In this document: positions 24,709 to 36,710 of the stretch, one piece after another
How the letters are laid out: each line of letters opens with the position of its first letter
Numbering within the stretch: the first letter of the stretch is position 1
Origin: an uncultured Chloroflexota bacterium
Lineage (GTDB): Bacteria > Chloroflexota > Dehalococcoidia > CAUJGQ01
Direction: 5' to 3'
Length of the DNA: 64,000 nucleotides
Assembly (NCBI GenBank): GCA_937879875.1
Contig: CALFMN010000034.1
Coordinates: forward strand, 45,173 to 109,172
Position numbers and translations under genes: made by a program
The notes under the pieces: generated by a model
The model's database searches: none
Told to the model about the DNA's origin: nothing
Seen by the model: the letters and a program-made list of their open reading frames with translations, nothing else

Positions 24709-26367
24709 TCAGCGCGTATGCCACTGGAACTGTTGCGGGCGGCGCTGAGCGCGCGTGTCGATCATGATGTTGATCACCGCGGTCTTGCCCGAGGCGAAGG
24801 CTTTGTCGATCGTCGGGCGAACGTCCTCCGGCCGCTCGACGAAGAAGCCGAGGCCGCCGAACGCCTCGGCGATCTTCTCGTAGTGCGCGTTGGCAGTGTA
24901 GGCGCCGGCGCGCGCCGTCAGCGGATCGTGATCGGTCTTCGATGGGCCGCCGCCCACGCCGTTGTTGTTGACGACGATGTAGGTGATCGGCAGGTTGTAG
25001 CGGCAGGCCGTCTCGACCTCCATGCCGCTGAAGCCGAAGGCCGAGTCGCCTTCAAGATCGACGATGCGCCGCTCCGGGTGGCAGGCCGCCGCCGCCACGG
25101 CGAAGCCGCAGCCGATGCCCATCGTGCCGAAGCTGCCGGCGTCAAGCCGCGTGCGCGGCAGGTAGTTGGGAATTACCTGGCGCGAGATGTCCATCGTGCT
25201 GGCGCCTTCGGAGACCAGCATCGCGTCGCGCGGCAGGGCGTCGCGGATCTCGCGCAGCACGCGGTAGTAGCCCATCGGCACCTCGTCCGAAAAGAGCATG
25301 GGCTCGGTGTTGGCCGTATTCGTGGCCACGGCGTTTTGCAGCCCGGAGCGCCAACGGTTCTCGGCGCTGAACTGCCACGGGTTCTGCTCCAGCGCCCGGT
25401 TGAGCTGACCGACCACCGCCTTGCCGTCGCCCACCAATCCGACGCTCGCCGGCACGTTGGTGCCGATCTCGTTGGCGTCGATGTCGAGCTGGATGACCTT
25501 CACGTCCGGCGCCCAGCGCGGCGGCAGGCCGAAGTGCATGATCCAGTTCAAGCGTGCGCCCATCAGGAAGACGACGTCGGTGTTTTGCAGCGCGTAGGTG
25601 CGGCCCGGCGCCACGGAGAGCGGGTGGTCATCGGGAATCACACCTTTGCCCATCGGCGAGGGCAGGAAGGGTAACTGCGTGCGCTCGATAAACTCCTGCA
25701 CCTCCCGCTCGGCGCGCGACCAGGCCATACCTTTGCCCACGACGACCAGCGGCCGCTCCGCCGTCTTCAGCAACGCCAGCGCGTCCTCAACCGTCTCTTC
25801 AGGCGCCTGCGTGCGCGGCGGGTCGGGCACGCGGCGGATGGGCGAAATCGCCTCTTCTTCGACCTTGCCGACGATGATGTCGTTCGGCATGTCGATGTAG
25901 GCTGCGCCCGGCCGGCCGTAGAGCGCCTTGCGCACGGCTGTCTCGACGTGGAAGGGGATGCGGCCGACGGTTTCGACGCGCATGCTGTGCTTGGACCAGA
26001 GGCGGGCCGCCTCGACCTGCGGCGCCTCTTGAAACGCACCCATGCCGTCCTGGAAGCTGTCGCTGGCGCCGCCGATCAGCAGCATCGGCCAGCCGTTGCT
26101 CCAGGCGTTGGACAAACCGGCCAGCGCATGCACCACGCCGGGACCTGAGACGACGAGGCATGCCTGCGGCCGCCCGAGCAGGTAGCCCGCGGCCTGGGCG
26201 GCATACGACGCCGACTGTTCGTTGCGCATGCCGTAGAACTTGATGCCCTCGCGTTGACAGGCGTTGGCGATCGGATGCACCGGAAAGCCGACGATGCCGA
26301 ACATGTGCTCGACACCCTGCGCCTTGAGACTTTGCGCCATCAGGGTTGCGCCATCGATCTCTGCCAT
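24709..26367 (-). CDS. ThDP-dependent enzyme, oxalyl-CoA decarboxylase / 2-hydroxyacyl-CoA lyase-like
   Basis: The 552-aa protein has three ThDP-enzyme domains. The Pyr domain has the catalytic Glu in RNEQSASYAAQAAGYL. The central domain includes VVVGKGMAWSRAE. The PP domain has the ThDP/Mg motif EGDSAFGFSGMEVETACRYN and VVNNNGVGGG. The EGDSAFGFSGME block is shared by oxalyl-CoA decarboxylase and 2-hydroxyacyl-CoA lyase and differs from acetolactate synthase. GGAGG lies 8 nt before ATG 26367. It might work with a family III CoA-transferase, but none is adjacent. It lies downstream of the branched-chain block. Confidence 0.85.
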   Translation of the reverse strand: MAEIDGATLMAQSLKAQGVEHMFGIVGFPVHPIANACQREGIKFYGMRNEQSASYAAQAAGYLLGRPQACLVVSGPGVVHALAGLSNAWSNGWPMLLIGGASDSFQDGMGAFQEAPQVEAARLWSKHSMRVETVGRIPFHVETAVRKALYGRPGAAYIDMPNDIIVGKVEEEAISPIRRVPDPPRTQAPEETVEDALALLKTAERPLVVVGKGMAWSRAEREVQEFIERTQLPFLPSPMGKGVIPDDHPLSVAPGRTYALQNTDVVFLMGARLNWIMHFGLPPRWAPDVKVIQLDIDANEIGTNVPASVGLVGDGKAVVGQLNRALEQNPWQFSAENRWRSGLQNAVATNTANTEPMLFSDEVPMGYYRVLREIRDALPRDAMLVSEGASTMDISRQVIPNYLPRTRLDAGSFGTMGIGCGFAVAAAACHPERRIVDLEGDSAFGFSGMEVETACRYNLPITYIVVNNNGVGGGPSKTDHDPLTARAGAYTANAHYEKIAEAFGGLGFFVERPEDVRPTIDKAFASGKTAVINIMIDTRAQRRPQQFQWHTR

Positions 26368-26542
26368 CGTGCCTGCCTCCGCTCCTGAAGCGTCTTCTGC
26401 TCTATCTGGCCGGGTGGCCGTGGTGATGGTAGCGCATTCGTGCGGCTGACGGAGCGGGGTGGCAGCCCTCACCAGGTGTCAATACAGGGGCGCTTCTTGC
26501 CGCTGCGTGGCGCGGGCGGCGGCGCGGCCTTGAGCGCGGCCA

Positions 26543-26759
26543 TCACCGGCCCGTCTCTTTGAAGCTATCCGGATCGCAGAGGTCGGCGATGTTCTCGCGC
26601 GCGGTGCGCCGGCCGCGGTCGTGCAGCTTTGCCACCGCATCGGGCCGCGCGACGTTGAGCGTGAGCGCGTACCACCGTGGAGATTCCGAGCTCAGCCACG
26701 GCGCGCAGCACGCGCACGGCGGTCTCTCCGCGGTTGGCCATGAGCAGGCGCTTGATCAT
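26543..26759 (-). pseudogene. Remnant of a fused biotin-dependent acyl-CoA carboxylase
   Basis: ATG 26759 opens MIKRLLMANRGETAVRVLRA, the N-terminus of a biotin carboxylase domain. About 27 residues later another frame takes over with RPDAVAKLHDRGRRTARENI and ADLCDPDSF, which is the opening of a carboxyltransferase domain, and stops at 26545-26543. A long fused gene (biotin carboxylase, carrier, carboxyltransferase) appears to have lost its middle and its 3' end, leaving only two short ends. The frame may continue with one more shift to 26469. Confidence 0.68.
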
Positions 26760-27109
26760 CGTCGTTTCCAGTCCCCGGGCGCGAGAGCAGCCACCAACGA
26801 TGCTACCGCACGGAGGCGCCACGAGCACTGCTGAGAGCGCTGCGCTTGCGCTCCGCGCGGCCGGCGTGTTGCGTGCGTTCCTGACGGCGGCGAGCGAGCG
26901 GGGCGCCTAACCCTGACCTCGCTTCAGCGAGGTCTGTCCCTTCCCGCCTCGGGAAGGGACTCTTGGAGCGCTCCCAGCAGCGCCGGATGGCGGCGGGGTC
27001 GGGTGTCCCTGTGGGACACGCGGAGAGTTCGTCTCACACACTTTTGACCATCCTCCACCCGAACCCTTCCCCTGTGGGGAAGGGAGACGCGGCTTCAGCC
27101 GCGGCGGGG
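26760..27109. repeat. Gene-free stretch with short hairpin repeats before the cimA stop
   Basis: Hairpins ACCTCGCTTCAGCGAGGT (26916-26933) and CCCTTCCCGCCTCGGGAAGGG (26939-26959) are followed by ACCCTTCCCCTGTGGGGAAGGG and the GCGGCTTCAGCCGC unit near 27063-27107. The last two recur near 19770-19895. These hairpins may end the cimA transcript, which runs leftward into them. Confidence 0.6.
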
Positions 27110-28741
<1,632 letters not shown>

Positions 28742-28897
28742 GAAGCGCCTTCCTGAGATACCGGCGGGGCGCCGGACATGATCGCATGATCGACGACTCG
28801 TTTGGCCTACGAGCCCCCAATCACCCCCGCCCGAGCGCGTGCTCGGGCGGTTGCTATCCTCTCCGGCTGGCCGGTCGCGGTGCGGCGCATCATAGGC

Positions 28898-29172
28898 TTG
28901 GCCCTCATTCCCCTTCCCCTTCTCCCATTCGCCAACCAGTGCGGTCCGCGTGCATTCATCTCGAATGGGAGAAGGGGCGATCCTGTGTTGCTGGCGCAGA
29001 CGGCGTTGGACTATCCGCGCGCCGCGCTGCTGGTCGCGCCTGCGGGCGCGGAGGGCGCACGCCGTGCGCCCCTACCGATGTGCGAAGCAGGCCCGCCTTC
29101 AGCCCCAATCCTCCGTCTGTAGATCTCCCCTTCCCCTAGTATTGGGGAAGGGGCGGGGGATGGGGGCCGGGC
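28898..29172. repeat. Two palindromic repeat copies between leuB and cimA
   Basis: A half copy GGCCCTCATTCCCC...GAAGGGGCGATCC spans 28898-28983, with TCTCCCATTCG and CGAATGGGAGA as inverted arms. A compact hairpin CCCCTTCCCCTAGTATTGGGGAAGGGGCGGGGGATGGGGGCC lies at 29128-29169. Both belong to the GGCCCTCACCCCC family. No gene is seen in 28742-29180. Confidence 0.65.
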
Positions 29173-29180
29173 GACCACCA

Positions 29181-30275
29181 TCAGCCCTTCACCGCCGCCG
29201 CCACGGCATCGCCCAGCGCCGTGGTTGACACCAGCTTCGTGCCCTCCTGCGCGATGTCGGGCGTGCGCAGGCCGTGTTCCAGGACCGTATCCACCGCGGC
29301 TTCGACCGCGTCCGCTTCGGCGCCGAGGCCGAAGGAGAGGCGCAGCATCAGCGCCGCGCTCAGGATCATCGCCAGCGGGTTGGCTTTGCCCTGGCCGGCG
29401 ATGTCCGGCGCGGTACCGTGGATCGGCTCGTAGAGGCCCTGGCCGGTGCCGTCCTTCCTCGTCTTGCCGAGGCTGGCCGAGGGCAGCATGCCCATCGAGC
29501 CGGCCAGCATCGAGGCTTCGTCGGTCAAGATGTCGCCGAACGTGTTCTCGGTTACGATCACGTCGAAGCTGGCGGGCCGGCGGATCAAGTGCATCGCCGC
29601 CGAGTCGACGAGCAGGTGATCCAGCTCGATGTCGGGGTTGTCTTTGCCCATCTCCACGGCGATCTCGCGCCACATGCGCGAGTTGTCGAGGATGTTGGCC
29701 TTGTCCACACTGGTCAGCCGCTTGCGCCGCTGCCGCGCCAGCTCGAAGCCGGTCTGAAGCACCCGCCGCACTTCTGGCTCGGTGTAGCGCATCGTGTCCA
29801 CCGCCGCGCGGCCGCGCGCCGAGTCGTAGCGCTTCTGCGGCTTGCCGAAGTAGAGGCCGCCGGTCAGCTCGCGCACGACGATCATGTCCACGCCCTCAAG
29901 CACTTCGGGCTTGAGCGTGCTGGCGTTCTTCATCAGCGGGTGGACTTTGACCGGGCGCAGGTTGGCGAAGAGGCCGAGGCCGCGCCGCAGCGCCAGCAGC
30001 CCCTGCTCGGGCCGCACCTTGGCGCGCGGATCGTCCCACTTCGGCCCGCCCACCGCACCGAAGAGCACCGCGTCGCTCTTCTTTGCCAGCTCGAGCGTTT
30101 CGGGCAGGATGGCAACGCCGGCCTTGTCGATCGCCGCGCCGCCGCACAGCCCCTCGCTCAGCGCGAAGCTGTGCTTGAAGCGCTTCGCGACGGCGTGCAG
30201 CACTTTCACGCCCTCGGCACAGACCTCCGGCCCGATGCCGTCTCCGGGAATGACCGCGACTTTGAACGTTGCCAT
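29181..30275 (-). CDS. leuB: 3-isopropylmalate dehydrogenase
   Basis: LeuB oxidises and decarboxylates 3-isopropylmalate in leucine synthesis and may also serve the citramalate route. The 364-aa protein starts VAVIPGDGIGPEV. It shows the substrate loop RPEQGLLALRRGLGLFANLRPV, the NAD-binding region with GTAPDIAGQGKANP, and the metal-binding ENTFGDILTDEASML. Length is normal. It sits between leuA and cimA with repeat elements in both gaps. Co-transcription across them is likely but not certain. Confidence 0.96.
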   Translation of the reverse strand: MATFKVAVIPGDGIGPEVCAEGVKVLHAVAKRFKHSFALSEGLCGGAAIDKAGVAILPETLELAKKSDAVLFGAVGGPKWDDPRAKVRPEQGLLALRRGLGLFANLRPVKVHPLMKNASTLKPEVLEGVDMIVVRELTGGLYFGKPQKRYDSARGRAAVDTMRYTEPEVRRVLQTGFELARQRRKRLTSVDKANILDNSRMWREIAVEMGKDNPDIELDHLLVDSAAMHLIRRPASFDVIVTENTFGDILTDEASMLAGSMGMLPSASLGKTRKDGTGQGLYEPIHGTAPDIAGQGKANPLAMILSAALMLRLSFGLGAEADAVEAAVDTVLEHGLRTPDIAQEGTKLVSTTALGDAVAAAVKG

Positions 30276-30298
30276 GGAGCCTCCCTCCGGCCGGATGA

Positions 30299-30438
30299 GG
30301 GTGAGTGGTGCATGGTGAGTGCTGCCGTTCCAGACCTATACGCTTCTGCACAGCCGCCGCGATACAGCCTGGGAAGGCAACTAGCTGCGGGTCACGCGCA
30401 TGAGCACCGCTTCACTACTCACCATTCACTACTCACCC
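30299..30438. repeat. Imperfect 26-bp inverted repeat between leuA and leuB
   Basis: The left arm 30299-30324 (GGGTGAGTGGTGCATGGTGAGTG...) is the near-inverse of the right arm 30413-30438 (CACTACTCACCATTCACTACTCACCC), with about 22 of 26 positions matching. The span of 140 nt and lack of coding capacity suggest a MITE-like element. If transcribed it would form a long hairpin between the two leu genes. Confidence 0.6.
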
Positions 30439-30450
30439 CCTAACCGCAAC

Positions 30451-32004
30451 CTAAGGCGTGCTCGCCGTGGCGACGCGGCCGGAGACCTTCGCCATGTGGC
30501 CAACGCGGCTGAGGCCATCCAGATACGCCTTGGCGCTCGCGACGATGATGTCCGTGTCGGCGCCGCGGCCGGTGGCGATGTGCTCGCCCGACTTCACGCG
30601 CACCACGACCTCGCCCTGCGCGTCGGTGCCCTCGGTCACGCTCTTCACCTGGTAGTCCACCAGCTCGGCGCTCACGCCGGTGATGCGGTCGATCGCCTTG
30701 AACACCGCATCAACCGGGCCGTCGCCGATCGCCGCGTCGGTGACTTCATCGCCGTTTGGCATACGGATGCGCACGGTGCCGGTCGCCGTCATGCTGCTGC
30801 CCGACTGCACCTGCACCCAGACGAGATGGTAGATCTCGCTGGCGACGCGCTTCTCGTCCAGCACCAGCGCTTCGAGGTCGCGGTCGTCCACCTCGCCCTT
30901 CTTGTCGGCCAGCTCTTTGAAGGCCATGAAGGCGCGGGAGAGCGCCTCGTTGTCGAGCTTGTAGCCGAGGTCTTCAAGCCGCTGTTGCAGGGCGTGGCGG
31001 CCGGAGAGCTTGCCCAGCACGAGCTGCGTGCCTTCGGGCACGCCGATCGCCTTCGGGTCCATGATCTCGTAGGTCGCGCGCAGCTTGAGGATGCCGTCCT
31101 GGTGAATGCCCGACTGATGGCGGAAGGCGTTCTTGCCGACCACGGCCTTGTTGTGCTGCACGGGCATGCCGGTCAGATGCTCGACCAGCTTGCTCGTGCG
31201 GTAGAGCTGCGTGGTATCAATGCCCATCACGGTGTTGAGGTGGTCTTCGCGCGTCTTGATCGCCATCACGACCTCTTCGAGCGCGGCGTTGCCGGCCCGC
31301 TCGCCGATGCCGTTGACGCAGACCTCGATCTGGCGGGCGCCGGCGCGCAGCGCAGCCAGCGAGTTGGCGGTCGAGAGGCCGAGGTCGTTGTGGCAGTGCA
31401 CGGAGACGACGGCCTTGTCGATGTTCTTGACGTTCTCGAAGATGCCGCGGATGAAGCGCTCGAACTCGTCCGGAATCGCGTAGCCGACGGTGTCGGGGAT
31501 GTTGACCGTCGTGGCGCCTGCCTCGATCACGGCCTGCAGCATCTTCCAGACGTACTCCGGCCGCGAGCGGGTGGCGTCCATCGGGCTGAACTCAATGTCG
31601 CTGGTGTAGCTCTTGGCGCGGGCGACCATTTCGACGGCCTGGTTCAGCACCTGCTCATAGTCCTTCTGGAGCTGATGCATGATGTGGATGTCCGACGACG
31701 AGAGGAAGACATGGATACGCGGCTTCTCGGCCGCGTTGCGCAGCGCCTCCCAGGCGGCGTCCACATCGCCGGGCACGGCGCGCGCGAGCGAGGCGACGGT
31801 CGCGCCCTTGATCTCGCGGGCGATCGCCGCCACGGCGTCGAAGTCGCCGGGCGAGGACGCGGCGAAACCCGCCTCGATGACATCGACGCCCAGCTTTTCG
31901 AGCTGTTTGGCGATCTCCATCTTCTCTTCGCCGTTGAGGGCGACGCCGGCGGCCTGCTCGCCGTCGCGCAGGGTCGTATCGAAAATGATGACGCGGTCCG
32001 ACAT
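30451..32004 (-). CDS. leuA: 2-isopropylmalate synthase
   Basis: LeuA condenses acetyl-CoA with 2-oxoisovalerate, the first committed step to leucine. The 517-aa protein has FDTTLRDGEQAAGV at the N-terminus, SVHCHNDLGLSTANSL with the metal-binding HCHND, NGIGERAGNAALEEV, and GKNAFRHQSGIHQDGIL. The C-terminal allosteric domain includes GDGPVDAVFKAIDRI, the leucine-sensing fold. ATG 32004 is preferred because GGAG lies about 8 nt upstream and homology starts at MSDRVIIFDTTL. The 238-nt gap to ilvN holds a repeat. Confidence 0.96.
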   Translation of the reverse strand: MSDRVIIFDTTLRDGEQAAGVALNGEEKMEIAKQLEKLGVDVIEAGFAASSPGDFDAVAAIAREIKGATVASLARAVPGDVDAAWEALRNAAEKPRIHVFLSSSDIHIMHQLQKDYEQVLNQAVEMVARAKSYTSDIEFSPMDATRSRPEYVWKMLQAVIEAGATTVNIPDTVGYAIPDEFERFIRGIFENVKNIDKAVVSVHCHNDLGLSTANSLAALRAGARQIEVCVNGIGERAGNAALEEVVMAIKTREDHLNTVMGIDTTQLYRTSKLVEHLTGMPVQHNKAVVGKNAFRHQSGIHQDGILKLRATYEIMDPKAIGVPEGTQLVLGKLSGRHALQQRLEDLGYKLDNEALSRAFMAFKELADKKGEVDDRDLEALVLDEKRVASEIYHLVWVQVQSGSSMTATGTVRIRMPNGDEVTDAAIGDGPVDAVFKAIDRITGVSAELVDYQVKSVTEGTDAQGEVVVRVKSGEHIATGRGADTDIIVASAKAYLDGLSRVGHMAKVSGRVATASTP

Positions 32005-32030
32005 GGTTAGCTCTCCATCAACCGGGCATT

Positions 32031-32116
32031 CTGTAGGGGCGCTTCGTGAAGCGCCCAGCCGGCGCGCCGCTGGTCGCGGCTGCGGCCGCGACGGGCGGTT
32101 CACGAACCGCCCCTAC
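32031..32116. repeat. Hairpin repeat pair upstream of leuA
   Basis: AGGGGCGCTTCGTGAAGCGCCC (about 32035-32056) and GGGCGGTTCACGAACCGCCCCT (about 32093-32114) flank GGTCGCGGCTGCGGCCGCGAC. The second half matches 6050-6093. These may attenuate or stabilise the ilvBN-leuA transcript. Confidence 0.6.
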
Positions 32117-32242
32117 CCCTATTTCCTATTTCCTGACCACTATCTCCTCGTCCGTCCCGGCCCTCTCGGCTCAGTGCGAGCCGGAGGGCCAGCTAAGGGA
32201 GAGTCGGTGCGTCATCGTCGTCGTCTCCACCCGTGCGCCGCA

Positions 32243-32820
32243 TCAGTCCGAGGCGAACGGCAGCGGCTTGGCGGGCATGCGGCCCTCGCGGCGATGAAAC
32301 TGGCGAATCTCGGCGGGCTCGGCATCGACGCTGGTCGAGCCGACGCCGCGCGCCAGCGCTACGCGGCCGGTGCGCACGATCTCGCGGATGCCGTAGGGCC
32401 GCAGCACTTTGAGCAGGCTCTCCAGCCGGTCCTCGTCGCCGACGGCCTCGACCACCAGCGTCGTGTCGGTCACGTCCACGATCTCGGCGTGGAAGATCTG
32501 CGCGAGCTGCACGATCTCGTGCCGATTGAGATTGTTGCAGCGCACTTTGATCAGCGCCAGCTCGCGGGCGATGATGCCGTCGTGCGTGATATCCGAGACT
32601 TTGACCACGTCGATCAGCTTGTAGAGCTGCTTTTCGACCTGCTCGACCTGCGTCGTGGCGCCGTCGATCACGAGCGTCATGCGCGAGATGCCGTCCGTCT
32701 CGGTCTTGCCCACGGTGATGCTTTCGATATTGAAGCCGCGACGGCGGAAGAGGCTCGCCACGCGGTTCAGCACGCCGGGGTGGTCCTCCACCAGCGCCAC
32801 CAGCGTATGCATCGTGGTCA

Positions 32821-32824
<4 letters not shown>
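32243..32824 (-). CDS. ilvN: Acetolactate synthase small (regulatory) subunit
   Basis: IlvN binds valine and tunes the IlvB catalytic subunit. The 193-aa protein begins with an ACT domain (HTLVALVEDHPGVLNRVASL, then FRRRGFNIESITVG). A second ACT-like domain follows, with ELALIKVRCNNLNRHEI and LRPYGIREIVRTGRVALARG. The length is a little above the usual 160-180 aa because of a C-terminal tail. ATG 32824 overlaps the ilvB stop as ATGA, so the two subunits are translationally coupled. Confidence 0.95.
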
Positions 32825-34536
<1,712 letters not shown>

Positions 34537-34956
34537 GCTGGAGTCCTTTCACCGTTCGCCGCCATTTGAAGACGGAAACGGGCCGCATCGCGTTGCTGGC
34601 TTCAGCGCGGCGACGCTACCCATCCGTCCCGTGACGACGGGACGGCGAAGCGCTCCTTTCGCGGCATGTTGGCCATCAGTCTCTCCATACGTATCGACAC
34701 TCGTCGGCACTATTTTGGCCGGCGCGCGGCGATCCGCCGCGACGGTCTCCCTTCGGGAGCACCGCCTGCGTGTCGCTGCATGGCGCGGCGCTCCCGACCG
34801 TCAGATGAGCAGCAGGGGAAGAAGTACGAGCGAATGCCGGGGCAGCAGAATCGCGGGGCAGGCGACACGCAGCGTGAAACCGGCCTCGTTCGAGGCCGTC
34901 GCTGCCGTCCACCCGCCGGAACACCGTCCGCTCACGCTTGCCCTCGCCTACGCACG

Positions 34957-34984
34957 AAAAAACCCGTCCCACACAAGGGACGGG
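34957..34984 (-). terminator. Intrinsic terminator of the ilvB T-box leader
   Basis: On the minus strand CCCGTCCC-TTGTGT-GGGACGGG is an 8-bp perfect stem with a 6-nt loop, followed at once by six T. It lies directly after the T-box antiterminator and about 420 nt before ilvB, as expected for transcriptional T-box control. Confidence 0.93.
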
Positions 34985-35275
34985 CAAGGCCCGCGGTACC
35001 ACCCTCGTTCCCCGCGGCCCATGCACGCATAACACATCGCACACATGGCTGAGCCACGAAGCCCTCGGCGGCGCGGTAACGGGCGCCACTCGTTCCGTCC
35101 TGCTGCCCCGCGGTCTAAGCTGGCCGTTTCACGGCCAGTTCAGAGAGAAGGACCATCGTCCGGAAGGCTCAGGAGCGAGTTCGGGCGCTGCCACCCGCCG
35201 AGCTTCCACCATCCCCGGCTCGCTAGAGGCGCCTGGCGTGCCTACTGCTCTCCGTCAACGCCGTACAAGTGATAG
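34957..35275 (-). promoter_or_regulatory. T-box leader of the ilvB operon, Leu (CUC) specifier
   Basis: Read on the minus strand, the leader shows the Stem I distal element GAGCCGGGGATGGTGGAAGC (near 35221-35202) and an AGTA internal-loop motif (about 35242). The specifier triplet CTC lies at 35179-35177, within GAACTCGCTCC. The T-box is CGAGGGTGGTACCGCG at 35006-34991. GGGCCGCGG upstream pairs with CCGCGGGCC to form the antiterminator. CTC is a leucine codon, fitting a branched-chain operon. Confidence 0.92.
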
Positions 35276-35295
35276 ATAACCGCTAGTCCTCCTTC

Positions 35296-35325
35296 ACCAT
35301 AGTCGGAGACTAGGGCGGCTGTCAA
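35296..35325 (-). promoter_or_regulatory. Putative sigma-70-type promoter of the ilvB leader
   Basis: On the minus strand TTGACA (35325-35320) is followed after 18 nt by TATGGT (35301-35296). Transcription would begin near 35288, just ahead of Stem I of the T-box leader. Confidence 0.65.
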
Positions 35326-35400
35326 CAGGGGCGCGCCGCGTCCGGCCCGCCCGCGGGGTCAAGCGGGCTTCCGGCGTTCGGAAGCCCGCCTGCGCCGTTG

Positions 35401-36474
35401 TCACGGGATCGCATAGACGCCGATGCCCACGTTCGCGAGCGGAACGTACACATGGTTCGTCTGCGGATCGGCCGCCACGGAATGGGAAGCGCCAACGGTC
35501 GGCACGTTGACCAACCAGGTGTTCGTTGAGGCGTCGATCACGCCGAGAACCGGCGTCACGGTTCCCTTGGTCGTTCCGTCGGACGTTCTCCCTGAGGCGG
35601 CGAGGTAGTAGCGATTGTCGCCGGGGTTGTACCACACCTCGTCCGAACCGCCGACCTGCGTAATCGTCGCCACGATGCTGCCGGAGGCCAGGTCGATGAT
35701 CTCGCTGTGGCCGGGATCGCTGCAGCCGGCTAGCAGTTGCTTGTTCGGGCCGACCGCCGTGCCCGCCGGCTTGCAATCGGTCAGCGGGAAGACGTTGACG
35801 ACCTGCATCGTCTTCGGGTCGATCGCATCGATCTCGCCGCCGGCGTTGGTCTTGCTTACCGGGACAGCCTGATAGAACAGGCCGGTGTCCGCGCTCCACG
35901 ACGGTTGCTCGATGCCGTCGGTGGCGTCGGGAAAGGGCAGCTTGCCCAGCAAGGTGAAATCGGTTGTTGAGATGAAGTTGAGGTAGGGCGGGTCTTCGGC
36001 GTCGTTGGTGACCACGAGGATGTGGTCGGCTGCATCGTAGGCCATCTCATCGGCGCGCTTTTGACCGCCGGTTGAGATCGTCGAGAGAACGGCGCCGCTG
36101 GCAAGGTCGATGACCTTCACCGTGCTGTCTCCGTCAGCCACCCACAGTTGGTTGGAGTCCGGGATGGCGAGCACACCGTTCGGCCCCGCGACATCGTTCA
36201 TGCCGTGGAAGCCGGCGAAGCCGCCGATCTGTGTGATCAGGGTGTCGTTCGTCGTATCGATGACATCGACGGCGCTGTTCGTGCGGTCGCCAAGGTAGTA
36301 GCGGTGGGAAGCCGGATCAACCCAGCTGATGTCGAACGCACGGGTCACGTTCGGCAGCAAGATGACGGCGCTGGGACCGGGTGCGCTGGTCTGAGCACGA
36401 ACCGGTGTTTGTACGCGGGAGCCAACAACGATGCCGACCAACACGAGGACACCGACGAGCCGTTTCGCATCCAT
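35401..36474 (-). CDS. Secreted YncE/YVTN-type beta-propeller protein
   Basis: The 357-aa product has a classic signal peptide (MDAKRLVGVLVLVGIVVGSR, cleavage probably after VRAQ). At least five propeller blades follow, with phrases such as RTNSAVDVIDTTNDTLI, GDSTVKVIDLASGAVLSTI and GHSEIIDLASGSIVATI. Such proteins bind ligands or act as scaffolds outside the membrane, and some are quinoprotein-like. No enzymatic residues are seen. AAGGAG precedes ATG 36474. It stands alone between the ilvB promoter and a membrane protein gene. Confidence 0.82.
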   Translation of the reverse strand: MDAKRLVGVLVLVGIVVGSRVQTPVRAQTSAPGPSAVILLPNVTRAFDISWVDPASHRYYLGDRTNSAVDVIDTTNDTLITQIGGFAGFHGMNDVAGPNGVLAIPDSNQLWVADGDSTVKVIDLASGAVLSTISTGGQKRADEMAYDAADHILVVTNDAEDPPYLNFISTTDFTLLGKLPFPDATDGIEQPSWSADTGLFYQAVPVSKTNAGGEIDAIDPKTMQVVNVFPLTDCKPAGTAVGPNKQLLAGCSDPGHSEIIDLASGSIVATITQVGGSDEVWYNPGDNRYYLAASGRTSDGTTKGTVTPVLGVIDASTNTWLVNVPTVGASHSVAADPQTNHVYVPLANVGIGVYAIP

Positions 36475-36710
36475 GCGCTATGCTCCTTCCGCGCCACTGT
36501 TTCCGTCGCCCACGCGACGGGATGGCCCAATATCGCCTCCTCCCCACACCAACATCGTGAGATTAGAGATTCGCACACGGCTCGTCAATGCGTTGATCTG
36601 ACGGAAGGCGAGAGGTTCGGACACACTCGACACGTGTGCGGCAGATCGGGCGTGCATGACGACAAAGCTGCCCGGCCGTCACCGGCCAGATGGCGGATGG
36701 TCGAGCGCTG

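Noticed and set aside
26543..26759. Functional small protein starting MIKRLLMANRGE
   Set aside because: The homology to biotin carboxylase stops after about 27 residues and continues in another frame as a carboxyltransferase start.
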